Shown in pieces: positions 32,240-42,500 of a stretch of 51,402 nucleotides of DNA; the first letter of the stretch is position 1; every line of letters starts with the position of its first letter. The DNA is from Erysipelotrichaceae bacterium (lineage in GTDB: Bacteria > Bacillota_I > Bacilli_A > Erysipelotrichales > Erysipelotrichaceae), in contig JAFRIG010000071.1 of assembly GCA_017432895.1 (NCBI GenBank), positions 1 to 51,402 of the forward strand. Direction: 5' to 3'. The position numbers and the translations under genes were made by a program. The notes under the pieces are model-generated. The model was given only the letters and a program-made list of their open reading frames with translations. It did no database searches and was not told the DNA's origin.

Positions 32240-33101
32240 GAAGAAGCTGGGCAAGGGTCTGGATGCGATCTTCGGGGAGGATATCGATTCCTTCCTGGAT
32301 GATATCGAAAAAAGCGCTCAGGCCAATGCCAAGGGAAGCGATGAACTGGCGATCTCTTCGATCAGGCCCAATCCCTATCAGCCCCGTAAGGAGTTTGATG
32401 AGAATGGCTTGAAAGAACTGGCCGAGTCGATCAAAGAGAACGGCGTCTTCCAGCCTATCCTGGTCAGAAAGTCGGTTCAGGGCTATGAACTGGTGGCAGG
32501 TGAAAGAAGACTTAGGGCTTCCAAGCTGGCGGATAAGACGACCATTCCGGCTATCATCGTCGATTTCGATGATAAGCAGATGATGGAGATCTCGCTGTTA
32601 GAGAATATACAGCGTAAGGATCTGACACCGATCGAGGAGGCAAGCGCCTATGCTCAGCTGATCAAGAAACTGGGCTATACGCAAGACCAGCTGGCCAAGC
32701 GTTTAGGCAAGTCACGGACCAATGTGGCCAATATGCTCAGATTATTGTCTTTGCCGGAAGGGGTCAAGAAACTGGTCAACGAGGGTAAGCTGTCCTATGG
32801 TCAGGCTAGAACATTGCTTAGCGTTGAAGATGAAGATGAAATGCTGGCACTGGCGGATAAGACGGTCAAGGACGGTCTTTCGGTTAGAGAACTGGAAAGG
32901 CTGACTTCGCCCAAAGAAAAGAAGGCTCCCAAGGAGCCCAAGGCCGAACAAAGAGATCCTTTCATGGAAGATGTGGTCGACCGTTTGCGCAAAAAGTTTG
33001 CGACCAGAGTAGAAATCAGAAACAAATGCATCAGTATCAAGTATACTGATAATGAAGATCTAAATAGAATACTGGACATCATGGATGTCATCGAGGAGTA
33101 G
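32229..33101 (+). CDS. parB: Chromosome partitioning protein ParB/Spo0J
   Basis: The 290-residue protein opens with the Spo0J signature KLGKGLDAIFGED. It continues with NPYQPRKEFDENGLKELAESIKENGVFQP, the CTP-binding GERRLRA box, NIQRKDLTPIEEA, and the helix-turn-helix YTQDQLAKRLGKSRTNVANMLRLLSLP. A C-terminal dimerisation domain follows a charged linker. No full parS (TGTTTCACGTGAAACA) was found in the window by reading. Confidence 0.96.
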   Translation: MATKKKLGKGLDAIFGEDIDSFLDDIEKSAQANAKGSDELAISSIRPNPYQPRKEFDENGLKELAESIKENGVFQPILVRKSVQGYELVAGERRLRASKLADKTTIPAIIVDFDDKQMMEISLLENIQRKDLTPIEEASAYAQLIKKLGYTQDQLAKRLGKSRTNVANMLRLLSLPEGVKKLVNEGKLSYGQARTLLSVEDEDEMLALADKTVKDGLSVRELERLTSPKEKKAPKEPKAEQRDPFMEDVVDRLRKKFATRVEIRNKCISIKYTDNEDLNRILDIMDVIEE

Positions 33102-33114
33102 AAAGGATAATATT

Positions 33115-34284
33115 ATGGCAGAAAATGAAGAGAAGATCGTACTGACTTTAGGTGAAGAGGAAGTCGTAGAGGAGACGGTTGAAGCCGTTGAAGAAGAGAA
33201 GGAACATATCACGGTTCCGGTTTCCGATGTAGTCGGCTATGCCAAACTTGATGATTCAAGCTTAAGTGAAGAAGAGAAAAAGATGGTCAATGATTTCGCT
33301 TCACAGATCGATATCATGCAGACCAACACGATCTTACAGTATGGCGCTACCGCCCAGTCCAAGGTCGCCGATTTTTCGGATACGGCTTTGAAGAACGTCA
33401 GGACCAAGGATATCGACACGGTCGGTGATACTTTACTGGAACTGGTTGCGGAACTGCGCAATTTCGATGTCGATGAAAAGGAAGACGGTTTCTTTGCGAA
33501 GCTGTTCAAGAAGGGTTCCAATTCGATCAACGATGTCAAGTCCAAATATGATAGTGCCAACGCCAATGTCGATAAGATCGTCAAGATCCTGGAGAACCAT
33601 CAGATCACTTTGATGAAGGATATCTCCCTTTTGGATCAGTTATATGAAAAGAACCTGGTCAACTTCAAGGAACTGACGATGTATATCCTCGCCGGTCAGA
33701 AGAGACTGGAAGAGATCAAACAGAACGACTTGCCGGCAGCTTTGAAGAAGGCGGAGGAATCCGGACTTCCGGAAGATGCGCAGGCGGCCAACGACCTTTC
33801 CGAAGCGATCACCCGTTTCGAGAAGAAGCTGCATGACCTGGAACTGACCAGAATGGTCTCCATCCAGATGGCTCCGCAGATCAGACTGGTTCAAAACAAC
33901 GACACGCTGATGACGGAAAAGATCCAGTCGACGCTGGTCAATACCATTCCGCTTTGGAAGTCACAAATGCTTATAGCATTAGGTATCGCTCACTCCAAGG
34001 AGGCCGTCAAGGCTCAAAATGAAGTCTCCGAGATGACCAACAAGATGCTGAAGGAAAATGCCGAAGCTCTCAAGATGGCTACGATCGAGACCGCCAAAGA
34101 GTCTGAGAGAGGTATCGTGGATATCGAGACCCTCACCGAGACTAACCAGAAGCTCATCGAAACCCTGGAAGAAGTCAAGCGTATCCAGACGGAAGGCAGA
34201 GAGAAGAGACTTGCCGCGCAAACCGAACTGCGTCGCATCGAATCTCAGCTTCAGCATGAGCTGACGGATGTCATCAACAAATAA
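33115..34284 (+). CDS. Toxic anion resistance (TelA/KlaA-like) family protein
   Basis: A protein of 389 residues from ATG 33115, which has AAAGGA upstream; the in-frame ATG at 33085 lies inside parB with no such box. The protein is highly charged and helical, with a family core from about 60 onward: the LLELVAELRNF region, DVKSKYDSANANVDKIVKILE, LLDQLYEKNL, MAPQIRLVQNND and NTIPLWKSQMLIALG. TelA family members were linked to tellurite resistance on plasmids, but chromosomal copies are probably envelope-stress proteins. It follows parB by 13 bases and ends the cluster at a strong terminator. Confidence 0.9.
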   Translation: MAENEEKIVLTLGEEEVVEETVEAVEEEKEHITVPVSDVVGYAKLDDSSLSEEEKKMVNDFASQIDIMQTNTILQYGATAQSKVADFSDTALKNVRTKDIDTVGDTLLELVAELRNFDVDEKEDGFFAKLFKKGSNSINDVKSKYDSANANVDKIVKILENHQITLMKDISLLDQLYEKNLVNFKELTMYILAGQKRLEEIKQNDLPAALKKAEESGLPEDAQAANDLSEAITRFEKKLHDLELTRMVSIQMAPQIRLVQNNDTLMTEKIQSTLVNTIPLWKSQMLIALGIAHSKEAVKAQNEVSEMTNKMLKENAEALKMATIETAKESERGIVDIETLTETNQKLIETLEEVKRIQTEGREKRLAAQTELRRIESQLQHELTDVINK

Positions 34285-34311
34285 TCCGTTTTAAAGTCAT
34301 TAATTTTATCT

Positions 34312-34341
34312 GGTGCAGACCTATCGATCTGCACCTTTTTT
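34312..34341 (+). terminator. Terminator of the rsmG-parB-TelA cluster
   Basis: GGTGCAGA-CCTATCGA-TCTGCACC followed by TTTTTT. Confidence 0.8.
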
Positions 34342-34470
34342 GAATATTATTTGATCGTTTAGGATCATAGGCAAGTACTGATGGTTTAGATTAATATCAA
34401 ACATAATGGTATTCTCAATTTGACATGATATGATTAAGGCAGATGTATATCCTTTAATCAAGGAGGATTT

Positions 34471-35913
34471 ATGAACAAAAGAAACAATTGTCTGTTATGT
34501 CACGATGCTGCCTGTACCAGAGAGTGTGGGGTCATGGAACCTGACAGGATCTTAAGGAGCCTGTATTTTGAAAATAAAGATGTCGTGATAAATGAACTGA
34601 GTGAAAAGATCGCGTGTACTGATTGCGATGGGCGTTGCGAAGGAAAATGTCCGATCCATTTCAACATCCGGGATACGATCCTTTCGCTGCCCATAAATGA
34701 TGGGGAAAAGGTGGAGATAGACTACGATATCCTCAAGACCGATTTCTGCGGTATCCCTTTGGAGAATCCTTTCCTGCTTTCTTCTTCGGTCGTCGCTTCG
34801 ACATATGACATGTGCGCGAGAGCTTTTGAAGCCGGCTGGGCCGGTGCAGCTTTCAAGACGATCTGTCTGATGGATATCGAAGAAGCTTCTCCGCGTTTTG
34901 CGGCGATCAAGGACAACGAGAGGATCATCGGTTTCAAGAACATCGAACAGCTTTCCGAACATTCCGTGGCAGAAAACATCGAAGTCTTCAAGCGACTCAA
35001 GAAAGATTATCCCCACAAATTCCTGCTGGTTTCGATCATGGGCCGAGATGAGAAAGAATGGGCCTATCTGGCTTCATTGCTCAATGAAGAATGTGCCGAT
35101 GCTTTGGAACTGAATTTCTCGTGTCCGAATATGACCGAAGATGCCACAGGCAGCGATGTCGGTCAGATCCCCGAACTGGTCGAAAAGTACTGCCGGGTGG
35201 TGAAGGAGAATACGAAGCTGCCGTTTATCGCCAAGCTCACCCCGAACGTGACGCATATCGAAGAGGCGGCGGATGCGGCGATCAGAGGCGGTGCGGATGG
35301 CGTGGCAGCCATCAATACGATCAAGAGTCTGATCGAGGTCATATTGAATATGAAAAACAGAAGCTATCTGGCTTCGATCGGCGGCTATTCGGGCAAGGCG
35401 GTCAAGCCGATCGCTTTGCGTTATATCGCCGAGTTAGGCAAAGATGAGAACCTTCAGGGCAAACACATCTCCGCTATGGGCGGTATCGAGACCTGGGAAG
35501 ATGCTTTGGAATACATCTCCTTAGGGGCAACGACTGTGCAGGTGACGACGGCGGTCATGGAATACGGCTATCGGATCATCGATGATCTAAGAAGCGGGGC
35601 GGCTTTGTGTCTGATGAGACTGGGTTGCAAGTCGGTGAAAGATCTGATCGGCCAGTGTCTGGATGAGATCGTACCGACCGAGGAATTGGATCGTTCCTTT
35701 GTCATCTACCCCCGTTTCTTAAGGCAGAATTGTGTGGGTTGTCAAAGATGTTATCTTTCCTGTATGGATGGCGGTCATCAGGCCATCAGGATCAAAGACG
35801 GCTATCCTGTTCTGGATCCGGAAAAATGCGTGGGCTGTCATCTGTGCGTCCTGGTCTGTCCTAACGGGGCGATCGAATCTTCAAGGATCAAGGTACCCAA
35901 GAAGAAGGGCTGA
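34471..35913 (+). CDS. preA: PreA-like dihydropyrimidine dehydrogenase/dihydroorotate dehydrogenase-type Fe-S flavoprotein
   Basis: The 480-residue protein has three modules. An N-terminal helical domain carries two four-cysteine sets (C7, C10, C15, C19 and C49, C52, C56, C60), as in the first domain of dihydropyrimidine dehydrogenase. An FMN barrel (about 80-400) has LNFSCPNMT, holding the catalytic Cys, then GGADGVAAINTIKS and SAMGGIETWEDALEYI. The C-terminal two-cluster ferredoxin has CVGCQRCYLSC and CVGCHLCVLVC. The central FAD/NADPH domains of the animal enzyme are missing, so a separate partner must supply electrons. Pyrimidine reduction is likely but not proven. AAGGAGG precedes the ATG, and the gene is monocistronic. 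Confidence 0.82.
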   Translation: MNKRNNCLLCHDAACTRECGVMEPDRILRSLYFENKDVVINELSEKIACTDCDGRCEGKCPIHFNIRDTILSLPINDGEKVEIDYDILKTDFCGIPLENPFLLSSSVVASTYDMCARAFEAGWAGAAFKTICLMDIEEASPRFAAIKDNERIIGFKNIEQLSEHSVAENIEVFKRLKKDYPHKFLLVSIMGRDEKEWAYLASLLNEECADALELNFSCPNMTEDATGSDVGQIPELVEKYCRVVKENTKLPFIAKLTPNVTHIEEAADAAIRGGADGVAAINTIKSLIEVILNMKNRSYLASIGGYSGKAVKPIALRYIAELGKDENLQGKHISAMGGIETWEDALEYISLGATTVQVTTAVMEYGYRIIDDLRSGAALCLMRLGCKSVKDLIGQCLDEIVPTEELDRSFVIYPRFLRQNCVGCQRCYLSCMDGGHQAIRIKDGYPVLDPEKCVGCHLCVLVCPNGAIESSRIKVPKKKG

Positions 35914-35923
35914 AACATCATAT

Positions 35924-35954
35924 AGGGTTCATGTTTACCATGACCCTTTTTTTT
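35924..35954 (+). terminator. Terminator of the preA-like gene
   Basis: AGGGTTCATG-TTTAC-CATGACCCT, one bulged T, followed by eight T. Confidence 0.75.
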
Positions 35955-36016
35955 ACACAGCATGGCAGTCGTTCTGTTATAAAATTAAAGGGAAAGATAT
36001 TTAAAGAGAAAAGAAA

Positions 36017-37213
36017 ATGAAGAAAAGACCCAAGAGACTTATCCAATATATCCTTCTGAGCCTGCTAGTTTTGTCGTTATTTGGCTGTCAGCAGAAGCAG
36101 GAGGAAGAGACGATTGAAACTTTAACAGTCGAAGACTGCGACACGCTTCATGAAGAGGAATTCGGTGGCGTCTATATCAAGGTCACGATCGATGATTTCA
36201 ATGACCTGGGTTTTTCTTATGGCGACAGTGTCGATGTCGAGTTTTCCACCGGTTATAAGCTGACGGACATCCCTTACTATAACGGCTACTATGTCGATGC
36301 GGGCGATCCGCTTCTGATCGGCTATCCCGGTTATGATTTCATCAAAGCGACGATCAACTATGGTGACGACCTTTGGGAAGAAGCCGGACTGATGGCAATG
36401 AATGTCGATAAAAAGGAAAACCTCTTTAAGTTGGCTGCTCTGGATGAACATTCCAAGGCGACCATCTCGCTCAATGAAAAAGGCAAGTACCTGGCCATCC
36501 AGGAAGCCATGGATATCCATTACGAGGATGAAAGAAACAAGTTTGAAAGTGATGAGGAATTCGCCAATTTCCGCAATATAAAGATGGGTAACATTGCGGA
36601 AGGTATCGTCTATCGTTCCGCTTCGCCCTGCGACAATCAGCACAATAGGGCTCCTTATGTAGACAGGCTGATCGAAAAGGCCGGTGTCAGATACATCGTG
36701 GATCTGGCGGATAATGGCGTCAAACTGGAAAAATACATCGCCGCGGATGATTTTGATTCACCTTACTTCCTTTCTCTTTATGAGGAAAACAATGTCATGC
36801 CGCTGGCTTTGAATATGAACTATACCTCCGAAGAATTCATGGTGAAGGTAGCCGACGGTTTCATTGCGATGGCTAATAATGAAGGACCCTATCTGATCCA
36901 TTGCACCGAAGGAAAGGATAGGACCGGTTTTGTCTGCATGTTACTGGAGGCGCTGGCGGGAGCCGATTATCAAGCGATTGCGGATGACTACATGCTGACA
37001 TACGACAACTACTACAAGATCAATAAAGTCAAGGATCCCTCCAAGTATCAGACGATTCTGGAGAAGAATCTCGATGCGATGATAAAGACGGTGATCAATG
37101 ACGACAGTGTCGATTTCAAGAATTCCGATCTGTCGCTCTATGCCCGCAATTATCTGCTTAAGGCCGGAATGGAAGATGAACAGATCGATAGACTGTTGGA
37201 AAAGTTAAGTTAA
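36017..37213 (+). CDS. Tyrosine-protein phosphatase, secreted lipoprotein
   Basis: A 398-residue protein with a lipoprotein signal (hydrophobic at about 9-22, lipobox LFGC, predicted lipidated C24). An N-terminal beta-rich domain (about 50-125) is followed by a dual-specificity/tyrosine phosphatase domain. RSASPCDNQHNRAPYVD is at about 202 and the active-site P-loop HCTEGKDRTGF (CX5R) at about 295-305, with NLADN-like (VDLADN) preceding. Such surface phosphatases are common in gut Bacillota; their targets are unknown. It begins an operon with addB three bases downstream, an unexpected partner for DNA repair genes. Confidence 0.88.
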   Translation: MKKRPKRLIQYILLSLLVLSLFGCQQKQEEETIETLTVEDCDTLHEEEFGGVYIKVTIDDFNDLGFSYGDSVDVEFSTGYKLTDIPYYNGYYVDAGDPLLIGYPGYDFIKATINYGDDLWEEAGLMAMNVDKKENLFKLAALDEHSKATISLNEKGKYLAIQEAMDIHYEDERNKFESDEEFANFRNIKMGNIAEGIVYRSASPCDNQHNRAPYVDRLIEKAGVRYIVDLADNGVKLEKYIAADDFDSPYFLSLYEENNVMPLALNMNYTSEEFMVKVADGFIAMANNEGPYLIHCTEGKDRTGFVCMLLEALAGADYQAIADDYMLTYDNYYKINKVKDPSKYQTILEKNLDAMIKTVINDDSVDFKNSDLSLYARNYLLKAGMEDEQIDRLLEKLS

Positions 37214-37216
37214 AGA

Positions 37217-39580
37217 ATGATTAAAGAGATGGCGATCAAAGACCTCGACAAGACGCTGATCATCTGCCCGGACAGCTATAAAGCGCAAGTACTGGAAGAG
37301 CTCTACAGCCAGAAGATGATCGTCGATGTCAAATTCATGACTTTGGAACAATACCGTAAAAAGTATTATTTTGATCATGACATCAAAGCGGAGAAGTATC
37401 TGAAAGACAGATACGGTCTTTCCATCGCCAATGCCAGGGAGATTCTGGATAATCTTTATTGCGTCGATCCGGATGAAGAATATGAGGATCCCAAACTGAT
37501 AAAATTAGTTGAATATCGTAAAGAGCTCGATGAGAAGGGTTTACTGATCTACGATCCGCTTTTCATTTCTTCCATCAAAGACCGGATGATCATCGTGACG
37601 GGTTACGGTCTTTTGAACAAGGAAGATGAAAGGATAATCAAGGGACAGGCACTTCCTTATGAGTTTAAGGAAAGAAAGTGTCGCATCGCCTGTTTCGAGC
37701 AGATCGAAGAGGAAGTCGCCTATCTTTATGCAATGATAGAGGAACTGCTTAGACAGGGTGTCGATATCAACGACATCTATGTGCTCAATGCCACAAAAGA
37801 ATACGAGGCTTATTTCAAACGTTTCAATGAATACTACGGTTTTAAGATAGCTTATGAAAAAGGCGATGTGCTTTTAGGCTGCCGTTTAGCGAAAGAGATG
37901 CTAGAGATGATCGAGGAGACGGGTAAGGAAGAGATCTACGAGTTCCTTAATGGACAGGATGAAGAGATAGCTCAGCAGCTCATTTCCATCATCAACAAGT
38001 ATCCTCAATACGATTTGAAAGAGGTAAAGGATTTCATCATCGACGATCTATCCCATGCCAAAGCCGACAGTATCTCTTATCGCAATGTCGTGAACTGTGT
38101 CGAGATCTTTCATCGTTTCAAAGAAAGTGACCATGTCTTCTTGTTAGGTTTTAACGATAAGACACCGGCCTATCGAAGTGACATCGATTATATCAGCGAC
38201 AAGCTCTGTGCAAAATTGGGAAAGTCCACTTCACAAGAGGCTAACGCTTTACTCAGAGAGAATGTCAGAGGATATCTCTCGCAGATCGAAAACCTCAATA
38301 TTTCTTACTGTCAGGCTTCGCCTTTTGAGAAACACGAGTTCTGCAATCTTCTGGACAAAGAAGAATATGAGACTTTCAAGCCGGAAAGAAGGCTCGATAA
38401 GAATGATGAATATAACCGGGTCTTGCTGGGATACATGCTGGACGACTTCAACCAGTATGGGGTCAAAGATGAGGATCTGGCTGTCCTGTATAACACCTAT
38501 TCGGATGAGGGCTTTTACGAATATGACAACCGCTTCAAGGGCCTTGTTCAAAGACAGCTCGACGGTATTGATGGGGTCAGACTTTCCTATTCGAATATGG
38601 ACAAGTTCTATAAGTGTGCCTTCGCCTACTATATCGAAAATATTCTTGGTTTAAACGAATTCTCCGAGACCTTCTATACCAAGTCCGGTACCTTATGTCA
38701 CGAAGTGCTCAAGGATCTTTTCCGGAAGAAGGACTTCGATTTTGAAAGTTCCTGGAAAGACAATTATGCGGCCATGGCCAAGGGGCAGGAGCTGTTTGAA
38801 AACGAGAAAGAACTTTTCTTTATCGACAGGATCAAAGAGGAACTCAAAGAGGATGTAAAGATCATTCTGGCGCAAAAGGCCAAGACGGGTCTGGATAGGC
38901 AACTGTGTGAGAAGAGTTTCAATATCGGGATCGATGATAAGCTTGTCTTCAAAGGTTTCATCGACAAGGTCATGTATAGGGAATTGGATGATGAGGTCAT
39001 TGTGGATGTGATCGACTATAAGACGGGATCATCGGCTTCCATCAAGGAGAAGCTGATGGACTTTGGTTTAAGTCTGCAGCTGCCCAGTTATATGTATCTT
39101 TTAAGAAAGGACAATCCTTTTAATAAGAAGATCAGCTATGGCGGTTTCTATCTTCAGCATTTGATCAATTCCGATCGCAAGTTTGATGAGGAAAAGGACC
39201 TGGAAATGCAGAAATTGGAATCCATGAAACTGGAAGGATATACCAGTTCCGATATGGAGAGGATGCAGTATTGCGATAAAACGCTCTATCTGGGAAGCAG
39301 CGAGATCATCAAGGGCCTGCGTTTAAAGAAAGACGGTTCTTTCCATGGAGCCAGCCGGACAAAAAGCGACTTCGAGATGGAAGCGATGATCGAAAATGTG
39401 GAAGACAAGATCGCAAAGGCGAAAGAGCGGATCTTTGCCGGGGATTTCCGGATCGATCCCAAACAGATCGATGGCGTCAATGAGTCGTGCGGCTATTGTC
39501 CATACGAAGCTTTGTGCTACAAGCGTTATTCCGATTTGCAGTATCTGTCGACTGCTCAGAAGGAGGAAGAAGATGCCTGA
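37217..39580 (+). CDS. addB: AddB-like subunit of the helicase-nuclease AddAB, compact form
   Basis: The 787-residue protein has a C-terminal PD-(D/E)xK nuclease (DVIDYKTGSS at about 595-604) and the four cysteines of the AddB iron-sulfur cluster: one at about 466 (FYKCAFAYY) and three in CGYCPYEALCYKR at about 757-766. The N-terminal Walker A of Bacillus AddB is missing, as in streptococcal RexB, and the protein is about 350 residues shorter than the usual AddB/RexB. With AddA it should process double-strand breaks for recombination. The start has no clear ribosome binding site and lies three bases after the phosphatase gene; its end overlaps addA by eight bases. Confidence 0.85.
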   Translation: MIKEMAIKDLDKTLIICPDSYKAQVLEELYSQKMIVDVKFMTLEQYRKKYYFDHDIKAEKYLKDRYGLSIANAREILDNLYCVDPDEEYEDPKLIKLVEYRKELDEKGLLIYDPLFISSIKDRMIIVTGYGLLNKEDERIIKGQALPYEFKERKCRIACFEQIEEEVAYLYAMIEELLRQGVDINDIYVLNATKEYEAYFKRFNEYYGFKIAYEKGDVLLGCRLAKEMLEMIEETGKEEIYEFLNGQDEEIAQQLISIINKYPQYDLKEVKDFIIDDLSHAKADSISYRNVVNCVEIFHRFKESDHVFLLGFNDKTPAYRSDIDYISDKLCAKLGKSTSQEANALLRENVRGYLSQIENLNISYCQASPFEKHEFCNLLDKEEYETFKPERRLDKNDEYNRVLLGYMLDDFNQYGVKDEDLAVLYNTYSDEGFYEYDNRFKGLVQRQLDGIDGVRLSYSNMDKFYKCAFAYYIENILGLNEFSETFYTKSGTLCHEVLKDLFRKKDFDFESSWKDNYAAMAKGQELFENEKELFFIDRIKEELKEDVKIILAQKAKTGLDRQLCEKSFNIGIDDKLVFKGFIDKVMYRELDDEVIVDVIDYKTGSSASIKEKLMDFGLSLQLPSYMYLLRKDNPFNKKISYGGFYLQHLINSDRKFDEEKDLEMQKLESMKLEGYTSSDMERMQYCDKTLYLGSSEIIKGLRLKKDGSFHGASRTKSDFEMEAMIENVEDKIAKAKERIFAGDFRIDPKQIDGVNESCGYCPYEALCYKRYSDLQYLSTAQKEEEDA

Positions 39581-42500
39581 GGTCTGGACCAAGCAGCAGG
39601 AAAAAGCCATCTCAAGTTTCGGTCACAATATCCTGGTATCCGCCGGTGCCGGCAGCGGCAAGACCGCCGTGCTTTCGGAAAGGGTCTATAGACTGGTTGG
39701 GGAAAGGAAGATCGATGTCGATCGTCTTTTGGTGCTGACTTTTACCAACAAGGCGGCAGCCGAAATGAAGAAGCGGATCAGGGACAAGATCCTGGCGGAC
39801 AAGGATAGTCTCTTTAATAGTGCAGAAGAAAAGAGAAAACAGATAAACAAGATCGAAAGCAGCTTCATCATGACCTTCGATGCCTATGCCTTGTCACTGG
39901 TGAAAAAGTATCATTATCTTTTGAATGTCGATAAAGACATTGCCATCATCGATGCCAACATCCTGGCTAAGAAAAGCGAGGAACTGCTCGATGAGATCAT
40001 GGAGGAGAAGTATCGTCAGAAAGACGAAGTTTTCATCAGAATGATCGAGACCTATTGCGTCAAGGATGACAGAGAGATCAGGACTTTGATCATGTCGATC
40101 CTGAATCGTCTGCAGATGGTCTATGAAAGAGATAAATATATAAAAGAGTATGCGGATAGATTCTACTCCGATGAAGCTAAGGATCTCTATCTTGAGGAAT
40201 ATGAGCTGATTTTATTGGAAGAGGTCAGCGAGATTAGAAGGCTTGTCAATGAACTTTCTTATGGTGTGGAAAATGTAAGTGATTATTTTATCGGCATCGA
40301 TGAACTGCTTAGAGCAGATAGCTATGATGCGATCAAGGCAGCTTGTGATATTCTGGAGATCTCCAAGAAACGTCTGCCGGCAAACAGCGGGGTAAGCGAA
40401 GTCAAAAAGAAGCTTGGCGAAGCTATCAAACAACTGAAATCTTTAGTCAAAGATGATGCGTCTGTTTTGATCAAAGAGGTCATGGCCAACCGTGAGTTCG
40501 ATCTTTGTCTTTTGAAGATCGCCGATGAACTGGAAGAAAGGATAAGTCGCTTTAAAAAGGAAGTTGGAGCCTATGGTTTTTCCGATATCTTTAGAATGGC
40601 CATCGATCTGGTCAACGATCATGATTGGCTGGCCAAGGAAGTAGGGGAAAGTTTTGATGAGATACTGATCGACGAATATCAGGATACCAACGACCTGCAG
40701 GATGATTTCATATCCAAGATATCCCATGACAATGTCTACATGGTCGGTGACATCAAACAGTCCATCTATCGTTTCCGTAACGCCAATCCAAAACTGTTTC
40801 TGACCAAGTATTTCGACTATCAGGAAGATGGTCAAAACGAACTACTGGAGCTGCCGCACAATTTCCGCAGCCGCAAAGAAGTACTTGATGATGTCAATGT
40901 GATCTTCGATCGCCTGATGGATGTTGAAGTAGGCGGTGCCGATTACAAGAAGGAACATCACCTGATCGCGGGTCGAAGCGATGAGAAGATTCAAGGCCAG
41001 CACCAGCATCTTTCGATCCTCAACTACGAATACGATAAGAACGAATATCCGTTTACGGATTTCAATAAACACGAAGTTGAAGCTTTTATTATGGCTAAGG
41101 ATATCCGTGACAAGGTCGGCTCTTTCATGGTGAAAGATAATGGTGTGATCAGACCCAGCGAGTATCGGGATTTCTGCATCATCGTCGATCGTACGACCAA
41201 CTTCGATCTCTATAAGCAGATCTTCACTTCCATGTCCATCCCGGCCATCATCGAGAAGGATGAGAAGATGAGCGATACGGATCTGATCTATGCTTTGAAA
41301 GCGATCTTTAAACTTTTGGAGAAGATAAGAGCTGAAGAATACGATTACGATTTCCGTTTCGCTTATGCCTCTTTGGCCCGCAGTTTTCTGGCAGCGATGA
41401 AGGACAGTGAACTTTACGATATCTTCAAAAAAGAATCGTTTTTAGATACGGCTCTATACGATAAAGTGAAACAGATCGCGGATAAGGCCGATCGTTTAAC
41501 GATCGGAGATATCCTCGATGAGATAGTCAAGAGTTTTGATGTCTACGAGAAGATCTACAGCATCGGTGAAGTAAAAGACAATCTGATCAAACTCGACTAT
41601 CTCTATCAGCTCTCTCACAGTCTGAATAAGTCCGGTTACGACTATCTCTCTTTCAATGAATACCTGGACAGCGTCTTTGAAGCTGAAGACAGAGATATCA
41701 CCTATAACGTCGATGAGGAAGCCTTGAATGCGGTGAAGATCATCAATATCCACAAGGCCAAGGGTCTGCAATACAAGATCTGTTACTTCCCGGCTTTGGA
41801 TGTGGCTTTCAATGAAAGCGAGACTTCCGATCGTTTCATTTTCAATAAGGATTCCGGTATCATCATGCCCAGCCTTGTTGAGAAGCGAGGTTTGAAAGAG
41901 ACGATACGCAAAAAGATCTTCGTTAGGGATTATCTGAAGGAAGACATCGGTGAGAAGCTGCGTTTATTCTATGTAGCCTTGACCAGAAGCGAAGAGAAGA
42001 TGATCATGGTCGCTTCCTTGAAAGATAATACGGTTGATGGCAAGATGGTTCCCGAGGAACAAAGGATAAGTGCCAGAAGCTTCAATCAGCTGTTGAGCTA
42101 TGTCTATAGAGATTTAAGTGACAATGATCTGATCGAAGATATCGATCTAAATGATTATCTTTTTGATCGCGATTATCGCACTATCGTTGCCAGAGATCTT
42201 AAAAAGCTTAGTGATAGTGACGTTAAGAAACTCAGCGTGGAAAAGAAAGTCGTCATCGAACCGGAAAAGATCGAAACTTCGCACTTCTCCAAGAAGGCAG
42301 GCCTGATCGATGAAGCCACGATAAACAGGATGGAACTTGGTACCACGCTGCACTACTATCTGGAGACTCTGGATCTTTCCGCTCCTGATTTCAGTCTCAT
42401 CGATAAGCGCTATGTCCGTTACATAAAAGCTTTCATGGACAGCGATCTGATGAAGGATGCCAAGGCGGGTAAGGCCTATAAGGAATACGAGTTCATCTAT

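Noticed and set aside
33085..33114. Upstream ATG for the TelA-like gene
   Set aside because: It lies inside parB without a ribosome binding site, whereas ATG 33115 has AAAGGA at normal spacing.
35101..35170. Apparent loss of the catalytic Cys of the dihydropyrimidine dehydrogenase-type barrel (GSDVGQ where some relatives have LACGQ)
   Set aside because: The catalytic Cys belongs to the NLSCP motif, which is present here as LNFSCPN, so the active site is retained.
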